The notes under the pieces are model-generated. The model saw nothing but the letters and a program-made list of their open reading frames with translations, was not told the origin of the DNA and did no database searches. A program made the position numbers and the translations under genes. A stretch of DNA of 64,000 nucleotides, taken from NCBI GenBank assembly GCA_963791905.1, contig CAWBTX010000004.1, positions 620,001 through 684,000 on the forward strand. Reading direction: 5' to 3'. Positions 8,897 to 16,285 of this stretch are shown here, piece after piece. This DNA is from Gaiellasilicea sp963791905 (GTDB taxonomy: Bacteria > Actinomycetota > Thermoleophilia > Gaiellales > Gaiellaceae). The first letter of the stretch is position 1; the number at the start of each line of letters is the position of its first letter.

Positions 8897-9257
8897 TTCG
8901 AGCTCCTTCCCTCTCTCCGTCGAGGGCGGATGGTCCGCTCCTCGGATCGGGCTTCAACGAAGCTCGTCGGGAGGTGCTCAAGTCCTCCTCGCTCGAGCCG
9001 TTGTCACCGGCCGAGCGGTTGAGGCCGGCTGCTACCGCTCCAACCTGCCTGCTGAGGATGGACGTTCGGCGGGATCGATCAGTGTGACCCGCCTCTGCCT
9101 GGCTGCGCCGAGGGTCGTGGCGCTCCGATCCGACGGTAGCAGCTTCCGTCTGGTTCGGCCGGATCGCCTCGGAACGAGACGCTAGACTGTTGCAGTTCTC
9201 GCGCACCGTGTGGGGTGAGGTTGCTGGTGTTTCGGAGAACGCCGAGAAGACCCTGGA
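8897..9257. other. Divergent intergenic region between collagen-like and ANTAR genes
   Basis: No gene is supported in these 361 bases. A TAGACT box at 9183-9188 on plus could be the -10 of the ANTAR gene, giving a leader of about 65 bases. The minus-strand gene has its ribosome binding site at the left edge. Confidence 0.4.
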
Positions 9258-9872
9258 ATGGTCGAGAGTGAGCCGCAGCATCTCCGCGTTCTGATCGCGA
9301 ACGAGAGGCGCGACCGGCTCGAGCTGCTTGCGCAGGTCGTGGCAGGGCTGGGCCACGACGTGATCGCGCGCGAGATCTACGTCAAGGACGTCGGCGCCGC
9401 GACCGAGAGGGAACGGCCAGACGTGGCCCTCGTCGGGCTCGGACTAAGCTCGGAGCACGCGCTCGAACTGATTGCCGAGATCGTCCGTGAGGCCTCCTGC
9501 CCCGTGATCGCTTTGCTGTCCGCGAAGGACCCGGCATACGTGCGCGAAGCCGCGAAGCGCGGAGTGTTCGCCTACATCGTGGATGGCGATGCCGAGAACC
9601 TCCAGAGCGCGATCGACATCACCTTGCAGCGGTTCGCGGAGTATCAGAGCCTTCAGGGCGCCTTCGGCCGGCGGGCGCTCATCGAGCAAGCGAAGGGCAT
9701 CCTGATGGCACAGCATGCGATCGACTCCAGCCGGGCCTTCGTGATGATGCGAGACCACTCACAGCACAACGGCCAGAAGGTGGTCGACGTCGCGCAGGCG
9801 ATCGTCGACAGCCATCTCCTCCTCCTACCGCCCCGGCCTCAGCCGGCGTCGAGTCCCGAGCCGGCCTCGTAG
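9258..9872 (+). CDS. ANTAR-domain response regulator (antiterminator type)
   Basis: A 204-residue protein with an N-terminal receiver-like domain (LRVLIANERRDRLELLAQVV, RPDVALVGLGLSSEHALELI, CPVIALLSAKD). Its C-terminal ANTAR domain is at about residues 135-190 (GRRALIEQAKGILMAQHAI, FVMMRDHSQHNGQKVVDVA). ANTAR domains bind paired hairpins in RNA and prevent termination. The usual phospho-acceptor Asp after the third strand appears as Gly (ALVGLGL), so the receiver may not be phosphorylated; this variant is common in actinobacterial ANTAR proteins. The start is ATG 9258. The RNA target is not visible next to the gene. Confidence 0.88.
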   Translation: MVESEPQHLRVLIANERRDRLELLAQVVAGLGHDVIAREIYVKDVGAATERERPDVALVGLGLSSEHALELIAEIVREASCPVIALLSAKDPAYVREAAKRGVFAYIVDGDAENLQSAIDITLQRFAEYQSLQGAFGRRALIEQAKGILMAQHAIDSSRAFVMMRDHSQHNGQKVVDVAQAIVDSHLLLLPPRPQPASSPEPAS

Positions 9873-9969
9873 CCGCTCGACGTTAAGGGGCGGCCGCCTG
9901 ACGCTGCAATCGCCGGTTTGGTCCGATACCCTGGGGCCACTCTAAGAGCGCGTACCTGCGGTGTATCAG

Positions 9970-10007
9970 CACCTCTCTTACCGTTCGTGATCATTGGTAA
10001 GGAGGTG
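9970..10007 (+). promoter_or_regulatory. Hairpin sequestering the cspA ribosome binding site
   Basis: CACCTC-T-CTTACC (9970-9982) is complementary to GGTAAGGAGGTG (9996-10007) except for one bulged T. This gives a 12-bp stem with a 13-base loop. The right arm contains the whole Shine-Dalgarno sequence of cspA (ATG 10015). Such a fold would block initiation until opened and is the layout of an RNA thermometer or cold-shock switch. Confidence 0.7.
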
Positions 10008-10014
10008 TTTTTCT

Positions 10015-10221
10015 ATGTCTGCAGGAACCGTGAAGTGGTTCGACGACGCGAAGGGCTACGGCTTCATCGCGCCGGAGGACGGCGGCAAGGATCTGTTCGT
10101 GCATCACTCCGCCATCGCCGGCGAGGGGTTCAAGTCCCTCAGCGAGGGCGCGAAGGTCGAGTACGAGTCGCGCGAGGGCAACAAGGGCCCCGAGGCGTTC
10201 AACGTCGTCGCAACGGCGTAA
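10015..10221 (+). CDS. cspA: Cold-shock protein (CspA family)
   Basis: A 68-residue single OB-fold RNA chaperone. It has both nucleic-acid-binding motifs, RNP1 (KGYGFIAPE) and RNP2 (DLFVHHSAI), and begins MSAGTVKWFDDAKGYGFI. It melts RNA structure in the cold and couples to translation. The start is ATG 10015, seven bases after AAGGAGGTG; a frame extension to 9994 would put the start inside the regulatory hairpin and is unlikely. The ribosome binding site is locked in a hairpin, so synthesis is probably controlled at translation. A second OB-fold gene (infA) begins 10 bases after its stop and is likely cotranscribed. Confidence 0.95.
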   Translation: MSAGTVKWFDDAKGYGFIAPEDGGKDLFVHHSAIAGEGFKSLSEGAKVEYESREGNKGPEAFNVVATA

Positions 10222-10231
10222 GGAGGCAGTC

Positions 10232-10453
10232 ATCGGCGAGAAAGAAGAGAAGATCGAGCTCGAGGGCGAGGTGATCGAGGCGTTCCGGAGCGGCATGTTC
10301 CGGATCGCGCTCGACAACGGCCACGAGACGCTCGGGTACACGGCCGGCAAGATGCGGCGGTACCGGATCCGGGTCTTCCCGGGCGACCGCATCAAGGTCG
10401 AGCTCTCGCCGTACGACCTCACCCGCGGGCGGATCGTCTACCGACAACGGTAG
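10232..10453 (+). CDS. infA: Translation initiation factor IF-1, apparent AUC start
   Basis: The product is clearly IF-1: EEKIELEGEVIEAFRSGMFR, then GHETLGYTAGKMRRYRIRVF and PGDRIKVELSPYDLTRGRIV. IF-1 fills the ribosomal A site during initiation. The whole OB-fold is present only if translation begins near 10232, where the codon is ATC, five bases after a perfect AGGAGG (10221-10226). There is no ATG, GTG or TTG in frame between the cspA stop and a GTG at 10271, and that GTG would remove the first beta strand. Either this is a rare AUC start, as with the AUU of infC, or one base is wrong. It sits outside any ribosomal-protein operon and looks like an accessory infA paired with cspA. Confidence 0.85.
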   Translation: MGEKEEKIELEGEVIEAFRSGMFRIALDNGHETLGYTAGKMRRYRIRVFPGDRIKVELSPYDLTRGRIVYRQR

Positions 10454-10583
10454 GCGGTCCGCCCTCCGGGCCTCGTCACGACCCGGCCCGCACCTGTCGA
10501 CAACGCCGCTTCCCATTCGTCGTATTGAATGGAGCCGGCGGAGCGTGGGCTGCGCCGGGAACGCGACGAAAAAGGAGGGGCTG

Positions 10584-10952
10584 ATGCCCGGACAGATGGT
10601 GCACGTGGAGATTCCGGCCGGCGACAGCGCCAAGGCGCGCGAGTTCTGGACCGGGCTCTTCGGCTGGCAGTGGCAGCAGTTCGAGGGGCCGACCGAGTAC
10701 CACATGACCCAGCTCTCCGACACGACCGGCGGGGCGATCTACGCGCCCGATCCGCCCGACAAGCGCGGTGCTCGCGTCTACTTCGACGTGGACGACATCA
10801 ACGCGGGCAACGCCCGCGTCAGCGAGCTCGGCGGTGAGGCCGGAGAGGCGTTGCCTGTGCCCGGCATGGGCTGGTTCTCGCTGTGCAAGGACACCGAGGG
10901 CAACGAGTTCGGGCTGTGGCAGAACGACGCGAACGCGTCGATGCCTGGCTAG
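10584..10952 (+). CDS. VOC-family (glyoxalase/bleomycin resistance-like) protein
   Basis: A 122-residue vicinal-oxygen-chelate fold protein. Two beta-alpha-beta-beta-beta halves are visible: MVHVEIPAGDSAKAREFWTG to GGAIYAPD, and ARVYFDVDDINAGNARVSEL to EGNEFGLWQND. The N-terminal His of HVEI and the C-terminal Glu/Gln region could hold a metal. Members include glyoxalases, extradiol dioxygenases and binding proteins, so the exact reaction is open. The start is ATG 10584 with AAAGGAGGGG just upstream. A strong terminator follows. It stands alone after the cspA-infA pair. Confidence 0.85.
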   Translation: MPGQMVHVEIPAGDSAKAREFWTGLFGWQWQQFEGPTEYHMTQLSDTTGGAIYAPDPPDKRGARVYFDVDDINAGNARVSELGGEAGEALPVPGMGWFSLCKDTEGNEFGLWQNDANASMPG

Positions 10953-10964
10953 GAGCGGTGTGAC

Positions 10965-10994
10965 CGAGGAGGCCGACGCGCGTCGGCCTCCTCG
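10965..10994 (+). terminator. Terminator after the VOC gene
   Basis: Near-perfect palindrome with arms CGAGGAGGCCGACG and its complement and almost no loop beyond GCGC. It begins 13 bases after the VOC stop codon. Confidence 0.75.
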
Positions 10995-11216
10995 CTCCTC
11001 TACGGCTTCGGCGGCGGAGAGTCCGCTCTGTCGTCCCAGCTAACCGATCGCATGGGTCGACGAATACCCGACGTCCCGGACGGTACGGATGGGCGGCGGG
11101 CCGCCGTCACACTCCTCCGTGAGCCGGAGGCTTTACGTTCACCTTACGTTCCGATGAGCAGCCGCTTGCAACCTCCGCCTTACCTGTGAGAGTCCAGTTT
11201 TCCCAGGGAGGCTCTC

Positions 11217-11765
11217 ATGAAGTTCAAAGTCATCGTTCTGGCCCTCGCCGTCGCCGCTGCAGTTCCGGTTTCGGCTTCGGCCAAGGAGGGCGACCCGTCC
11301 GACAAAGCCAACGGCGCTCGAACGTGTGCAGCGTTGAGGCTCAGCCTCACCGAGCCGACGTTCAAGGCCACCTATGGCACGAATGCGGCTAAATCGAACG
11401 CCTTCGGCAAGTGCGTCTCGAAGTGGACGCATGCGGCGAAGGAGAACCGTCAGGAGGCGACGGCGGCTTGCACCGCGGAGCAGGCTGACCCCAACTTCGC
11501 AGCCTCGCACGGAGGCACGACGTTCGACCAGTTCTACGGCGTCGGCAAGCGTGGCGCGGCCGCGCTGCAGCACTGTGTGAAGGCGAAGCGAGAGGCGGCC
11601 TCGACCGCCGAGCAGCAGGCGACGAAGAACGCCGCCAAGCAGTGCAAGGTCGAGCGAAACCGCGACCCGGTCGCGTTCAAGGCGACGTACGGCACCAACG
11701 AGAACAAGTCCAACGCTTTCGGCAAGTGTGTCGCCAAGCTGGCCCAGGCACAGCAGGACGGCTAG
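11217..11765 (+). CDS. Secreted protein with three Cys-pair repeats
   Basis: I do not recognise a named family. The 182-residue product has a signal peptide (MKFKVIVLALAVAAAVPVSA, cleavage near SASA). The mature part has three repeats of about 50 residues, each with two cysteines: C37/C66, C85/C120 and C143/C171. Repeats 1 and 3 share FKATYGTN followed by KSNAFGKCV almost exactly; repeat 2 is diverged (NFAASHGGTTFDQFYGVGKR). One disulfide per repeat is a reasonable guess. The start is ATG 11217, supported by GGGAGG. A strong terminator lies 18 bases after the stop. The function is unknown and extracellular. Confidence 0.75.
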   Translation: MKFKVIVLALAVAAAVPVSASAKEGDPSDKANGARTCAALRLSLTEPTFKATYGTNAAKSNAFGKCVSKWTHAAKENRQEATAACTAEQADPNFAASHGGTTFDQFYGVGKRGAAALQHCVKAKREAASTAEQQATKNAAKQCKVERNRDPVAFKATYGTNENKSNAFGKCVAKLAQAQQDG

Positions 11766-11783
11766 AGGCGACTTCGAACCAGC

Positions 11784-11820
11784 CGGCCGCGGGGTCCGAG
11801 AGGTCCCCGCGGCCGTTTGC
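11784..11820. terminator. Shared terminator between convergent genes
   Basis: Eleven-base arms (CGGCCGCGGGG and its complement) with a 10-base loop, followed by TTTGCT on plus. It lies between the stop codons of the secreted Cys-repeat gene (plus) and the His-rich gene (minus), so it can serve both. Confidence 0.75.
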
Positions 11821-11830
11821 TACGTCGCGT

Positions 11831-12043
11831 CTAGTGCACCTCGTCCTTGGGCTCGTCCTCGGAGAGGCCCTCGATCGTGGTCGTCGGCGGCTCGGCCTGG
11901 GCGGCAGCGGCGATCTCCTCCGGGGTCGGCTCCACGTGTGGCGCCTCCTCCGCGCTCGCCGGCGCGTGGTCGTGGTCATGATCGTGGTCGTGGTCCCCGG
12001 ATCCTCCGGAGAACAAGGACTTGATGCGATCCATCAGCGACAT
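11831..12043 (-). CDS. Small His/Asp-repeat acidic protein
   Basis: A 70-residue protein starting MSLMDRIKSLFSGGSG, followed by a run of alternating Asp and His (residues 17-26) and an acidic, Ala/Pro-rich tail. There is no signal peptide. The amphipathic N-terminus could touch membrane. The DH repeat could bind Zn, Ni or Co, but nothing proves this. ATG 12043 is well supported by AAAGGAG, and a TAGTCT box further upstream could be its -10. It lies directly downstream of the MBL-rhodanese gene on the same strand. No known family is recognised. Confidence 0.65.
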   Translation of the reverse strand: MSLMDRIKSLFSGGSGDHDHDHDHDHAPASAEEAPHVEPTPEEIAAAAQAEPPTTTIEGLSEDEPKDEVH

Positions 12044-12072
12044 GGCGGCTCCTTTGGGGGTGGCGAAAGAGA

Positions 12073-13410
12073 CTATGAACCGCAGCGGCGGAATTCAACC
12101 GTCCGACCGCCGCGGGCCGACCAGTCTGCGACGCCGCCGCCGAGCACGGGCCGTGCATCGAGGCCGCGGCCGGCCAGGAGGGACGCGGCGATCCCCGCCC
12201 GCGCGCCTGATTCGCAGATCGTCACGATCGGCCGTCCGGTGGGCACGTCTGCGCCACCGAGTGCGAGCAGGCGGTACGGGATGTTGCGGCTCCCGGCGAT
12301 GTAGCCGCCGTCGCGCTCGTCGCGTTCCCGCACATCGATCAGGTCGGCGCCCGCCTCCAGCAGGAGCTCGAGCTCGTCCAGCGTGACGGCGTCCATGCGC
12401 TCCGCACCGCCGCCGAGGACGTAGCCGGCAAGGTCGAGACACCCGCTCGCCCGAAGGCCGCGGATCGCGCGCGCCGCCTCGTCGGTGCTCGAGGCGGAGA
12501 CGACGATGCGATCGTCGGCGTCGAGGACGAAGCCCGCCTTCGTGCCGAACGAGCCGCTCTCGAGCGGGACGCTGATCGCCCCCGGGGCGTGGCCGTCGAG
12601 GAAGTCCTCGAGCGGCCGCACGTCCAGCACCTTCGCGCCGGGCTCGGCGACGGGCAGCTCGTGGACCTCGGTCGGCGCGCCCACGTACGGCCCGCGGTTG
12701 AGCTCGACAAGGCGCTGCATGTTTGGTGGCTTCGGGGTGTCGACGGCAGAGGTCTCGGCAACGAACTGGAGCAGGTCCTGGGTCTGCAGCACGGGATTGA
12801 ATCGGCGTTCGAACCCGATCGTGGAGGACGGCTTCGAGCTCATGCTCTTGCCGCAGAGCGAGCCGGCGACGTGCCCGGGAAAAACCTCGACGCCGTCGGG
12901 TAGCTCGAGCAGCCGGTGCAGCGAATGGAAGAGTCCCTCGGCGCCCTCCTTCGCCCTCACGGCCAGGTCGGGCCGGCCGGTGTCGCCGACGAAGAGGGAG
13001 TCTCCCGTGAGGACGAGCCACGGCTCGTCGGCGCGCGTGCGGTCGCTGACCGCCAGGCACGTGTGCTCCGGCCGGTGCCCGGGCGTGTGGATCGCGCGCA
13101 GGACGACGGCGCCGACCTCGACCTCGGCGCCGTCCTCGAGCGGGTCGAACTCGTACTCCGGCTGCGCCTCGGGGTGGATCGAGACCGGGATGCCGTGCTC
13201 GAGCGCCAGGCGCCCGTGGCCGGAGAGATGGTCGGCATGCGTGTGCGTCTCGATCGTTCTGACGATGCGGACGCCGCGCCGCTCCGCGGTGGCGAGCAGC
13301 GGCTCGACGGCGTACGGCGGGTCGACGACGACGGCTACGGCGGCCTCCTCATCGCCGACGAGATACGACGCACAGCCGAGGTCATCGTCCAGGAACTGCT
13401 GAAAGAGCAC
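12073..13410 (-). CDS. MBL-fold persulfide dioxygenase-like protein with two rhodanese domains
   Basis: About 445 residues. The N-terminal metallo-beta-lactamase domain has HTHADH (about residues 56-61), a distal GHRPEH histidine, LTGDSLFVGDTGRPDL and PGHVAGSLCG, as in ETHE1-type persulfide dioxygenases. Two rhodanese domains follow. The first has no catalytic Cys (VVSASSTDEA at the active-site loop); the second keeps it (ICESGARAG). The protein should handle sulfane sulfur such as glutathione or CoA persulfide. The open frame reaches a TTG at 13428, but GTG 13410 is chosen: it starts the conserved LFQQFLDDDLGCASYLVGD and has TAGCGT eight bases upstream, fitting a leaderless start. Confidence 0.85.
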   Translation of the reverse strand: MLFQQFLDDDLGCASYLVGDEEAAVAVVVDPPYAVEPLLATAERRGVRIVRTIETHTHADHLSGHGRLALEHGIPVSIHPEAQPEYEFDPLEDGAEVEVGAVVLRAIHTPGHRPEHTCLAVSDRTRADEPWLVLTGDSLFVGDTGRPDLAVRAKEGAEGLFHSLHRLLELPDGVEVFPGHVAGSLCGKSMSSKPSSTIGFERRFNPVLQTQDLLQFVAETSAVDTPKPPNMQRLVELNRGPYVGAPTEVHELPVAEPGAKVLDVRPLEDFLDGHAPGAISVPLESGSFGTKAGFVLDADDRIVVSASSTDEAARAIRGLRASGCLDLAGYVLGGGAERMDAVTLDELELLLEAGADLIDVRERDERDGGYIAGSRNIPYRLLALGGADVPTGRPIVTICESGARAGIAASLLAGRGLDARPVLGGGVADWSARGGRTVEFRRCGS

Positions 13411-13418
13411 GGCCGCCG

Positions 13419-13424
13419 ACGCTA
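13419..13424 (-). promoter_or_regulatory. Likely -10 box (TAGCGT) of the MBL-rhodanese gene
   Basis: TAGCGT on the minus strand ends eight bases before GTG 13410. No ribosome binding site is seen, in keeping with a leaderless mRNA. Confidence 0.35.
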
Positions 13425-13607
13425 CCAAAGCCCTCCGCTTTTGTTCCGAAAGTCACGCGCGCCGGCAGGAGTCGCCGTGCGCAGCGTTAAGGAACGGAGA
13501 AGAAACAGCAAGTTCGCGTTTGCACACGTCAAACGTGGATAGAAGCGCAAGAACGCGCGCCGGCGGAGCGCGTTGCCCACGCACGCGAGGAAAAGAAAGG
13601 ACCAAAT

Positions 13608-15275
13608 ATGAGGAGTAAGACCTTCTGGCTGTTTGCCATGTTGGTCGCGAGCCTCGTCCTGGTCGCGGCCGGTTGCGGCGGCGACGACGACGAGAGCGAC
13701 GCGGCCGGAACCGACACGTCGGAGGGTGGCGCCGAGGCCGCCAACCAGGTGATCACCGTGAACTGGGCGGCGGAGCCGCCGTCGCTCGACCCGGGCCTCG
13801 CGACAGACACCACCTCCTCGAACATCCTGCTCAACATCATGGATCCGCTCGTGAAGCTCGACGAGGAGACTCTCGAGCCCGTCGCGAGCGCCGCCGAGAG
13901 CTGGGAGACGAGCGACGACGGCCTCACTGTCACCTACACGCTTCGTGACGACATCGCGTGGACGAACGGCGACCCTGTCACCGCCGAAGACTTCGAATAC
14001 TCGTGGAAGCGCACCGTCTCGCCCGCGCTGGGCGCTGACTACGCGTACCAGTTCTACGGCATCGTAGGTGCGCAGGAGTACAACGGCTGTGAGGGCAACA
14101 AGGCGACGTGCGACGCGCTCGCCGACAAGGTGGGCGTGAACGCCGTCGACGACACGACGCTCGAGGTCAAGCTGACCGCGCCGCAGCCGTGGTTCGTCCA
14201 GCAGACCGCCCACACCTCGTTCCTCGCGGTGCACCAGGCCACGGTCGAGCAGTTCGGCGACAGGTGGACCGAGCCTGCGAACATCGTCACGAACGGGCCG
14301 TTCACGCTCGAGGAGTGGCAGCACAACTCCCAGATCAACATCGCCAAGTGGCCCGAGTGGCGCGACGCAGACTCCGTCAAGCTGACGCGCGTCAACGGCC
14401 GCATGATCACGGACGGCACGACCTCCGTTCAGGCCTTCGAGGCCGGCGAGATCGACGTCCTCTACCAGGGCCTGCCGCCGGACGAGATCCCGCGGTTGAA
14501 GGAGACCCCCGAGTACGCCCAGTACCCGGCGCTCGGCACCTACTACTACGGGTTCAACACCAAGAACATCACCGACGTCAAGCAGCGCCAGGCGATGTCG
14601 CTCGCGATCGACCGCCAGTCGATCATCGACAACATCGCGCAGCAGGACCAGCTGCCGACGACCGGCTTCACTCCGACCGGGATGCCGGGCTTCGACGTCA
14701 TCAACCCGGAGTCGCCGTGGCAGCCGCCGACGGCGGACATGGAGCAGGCGGAGCAGCTGATGAGCGAGGTCGCGAACCCGAAGACCGACATCACGATCTA
14801 CATCAACGACTCGCCGGGCCACCGTGAGATCGCCGTCGCAATTCAGGCCGCCTGGAAGGAGCTCGGGATCGAGAGCACGATCAAGCAGCAGGAGTTCCAG
14901 CAGTACCTGGAATTCCTCGGCCCGCCGCCGAACGCCGACGTCGACGTTTATCGGCTCGGGTGGATCGGCGACTACGTCGACGCGATCAACTTCCTCGATC
15001 TCTGGACCTGCGAGTCGGGGAACAACAACACGAACTGGTGCAACGAGGACTACGACGCCGCCATCGAGAAGGCGAGGGACACTCCCGACAACGACGCACG
15101 CTACGAGGTGTACAACGAGGCCGAGGAGATCATGGGAGGCGAGAACGGCGAGATGCCGGTCATGCCGATCTACTGGTACACGTTCGTGAACCTCGAGCGC
15201 GAGTCGATCAAGGACACCTTCTCCGTCAACCTCCTCAATCAGACCGACCTGACGAAGGTCGTAGTCACCGAGTAG
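13608..15275 (+). CDS. oppA: Oligopeptide ABC transporter substrate-binding lipoprotein
   Basis: A 555-residue family-5 solute-binding protein. It has a lipoprotein signal with the lipobox LVAAGC (Cys 23), then an acidic Asp/Glu/Ser-rich tether. The body shows OppA/DppA signatures: EPPSLDPGLATDTTSS, SWETSDDGLTVTYTLRDDI, WTNGDPVTAEDFEYSWKR, VKQRQAMSLAIDRQSIID and a C-terminal Asn-rich GNNNTNWCNEDYDAAIEK. It captures peptides outside the membrane and delivers them to OppBC. The start is ATG 13608. It is separated from oppB by a strong hairpin, so it is probably made in excess over the permease subunits. Confidence 0.93.
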   Translation: MRSKTFWLFAMLVASLVLVAAGCGGDDDESDAAGTDTSEGGAEAANQVITVNWAAEPPSLDPGLATDTTSSNILLNIMDPLVKLDEETLEPVASAAESWETSDDGLTVTYTLRDDIAWTNGDPVTAEDFEYSWKRTVSPALGADYAYQFYGIVGAQEYNGCEGNKATCDALADKVGVNAVDDTTLEVKLTAPQPWFVQQTAHTSFLAVHQATVEQFGDRWTEPANIVTNGPFTLEEWQHNSQINIAKWPEWRDADSVKLTRVNGRMITDGTTSVQAFEAGEIDVLYQGLPPDEIPRLKETPEYAQYPALGTYYYGFNTKNITDVKQRQAMSLAIDRQSIIDNIAQQDQLPTTGFTPTGMPGFDVINPESPWQPPTADMEQAEQLMSEVANPKTDITIYINDSPGHREIAVAIQAAWKELGIESTIKQQEFQQYLEFLGPPPNADVDVYRLGWIGDYVDAINFLDLWTCESGNNNTNWCNEDYDAAIEKARDTPDNDARYEVYNEAEEIMGGENGEMPVMPIYWYTFVNLERESIKDTFSVNLLNQTDLTKVVVTE

Positions 15276-15294
15276 CGCGCGTTTCGCAGCGAGT

Positions 15295-15322
15295 GGGGCG
15301 GGGCTCTAGCGAGCCCCGCCCC
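15295..15322 (+). terminator. Intra-operon hairpin between oppA and oppB
   Basis: Perfect 12-base arms (GGGGCGGGGCTC and its complement) around TAGC, 20 bases after the oppA stop. Its place inside the operon suggests partial termination or mRNA-end protection that keeps binding protein levels high. Confidence 0.75.
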
Positions 15323-15358
15323 CGTTCGGGAATACTCTGACCGGGTAGGAAAGAGCCG

Positions 15359-16285
15359 ATGCTCAAGTTCATCGTCAGGCGAATCTTCTGGACGATCCCG
15401 GTGCTGCTGGTCGTGATCTTCCTGACGTTCGTGATGATGCGTCAGATCGAGGGGAACCCGTTCCGCAGGACGGAGCGGGCCGTTCCCGCAGAGGTGCAGC
15501 GGAACCTCGAGCGCAAGTTCAACCTCGACGAGCCCTGGTACATGCAGTACCTCTACTACGTCAAGGGCGTCGCGACGTTCGACCTCGGCCCGTCGCTCGT
15601 GATCCGCGGGCGCACCGTGAACGACATCGTCGCGACGCACTTCCCGACGTCGATCGAGCTCGGGGTCTACGCCTTCATCTTCGCGATCATCACCGGCATC
15701 CCGCTCGGGATGATCGCGGCGCTGAAACAGAACACGTGGGTCGACTACACGGCGATGTTCTTCTCGAACGTCTTCCACGCGATCCCGAGCTTCCTCCTGG
15801 CGACGCTCTTGATCTATTTCGTGTCACTCGAGTTCGGCCTGTTACCAACGAGCGGCTGGACGAGCTGGCAGCACAAGATCCTGCCGGCGATCGCGCTGGG
15901 CTTCGCGCCGATGGCGCTGTTCGCGCGGCTCGTGCGCGGCACGATGCTGGAGACGCTCCAGCAGGACTATGTCCGCACGGCGCGGGCGAAGGGGCTGCGC
16001 TACCGGCGCGTCGTCTCTCTCCACGTGCTGCGTAACTCGCTGATCCCGGTGATCACCGCCGCCGGGCCTCTGCTCGGGTTCATCATCACGGGCTCGTTCG
16101 TGATCGAGCTGATCTTCAACATCCCGGGCATCGGGCAGTACTTCGTGACGGCCATCAACGCGCGGGACTACTCCGTCGTGATGGGCCTGACCGTGCTGCT
16201 CTCGGTGATCATCATCTTCGCGAACCTCGTCGTCGACATCCTCTACGGCATCCTCGACCCACGCACGAGGGACGCTCGCGCCTGA
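15359..16285 (+). CDS. oppB: Oligopeptide ABC transporter permease OppB
   Basis: A 308-residue permease starting MLKFIVRRIFWTIPVLLVVI, the standard OppB/DppB N-terminal helix. It has six membrane spans and an EAA-type loop (YVRTARAKGLRYRRVVSLHV, then LRNSLIPVITAAGP). It ends NLVVDILYGILDPRTRDARA, also family-typical. The start is ATG 15359 with AGGAAAG upstream. Its TGA overlaps the oppC ATG by one base (TGATG). With OppC it forms the peptide channel. Confidence 0.95.
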   Translation: MLKFIVRRIFWTIPVLLVVIFLTFVMMRQIEGNPFRRTERAVPAEVQRNLERKFNLDEPWYMQYLYYVKGVATFDLGPSLVIRGRTVNDIVATHFPTSIELGVYAFIFAIITGIPLGMIAALKQNTWVDYTAMFFSNVFHAIPSFLLATLLIYFVSLEFGLLPTSGWTSWQHKILPAIALGFAPMALFARLVRGTMLETLQQDYVRTARAKGLRYRRVVSLHVLRNSLIPVITAAGPLLGFIITGSFVIELIFNIPGIGQYFVTAINARDYSVVMGLTVLLSVIIIFANLVVDILYGILDPRTRDARA

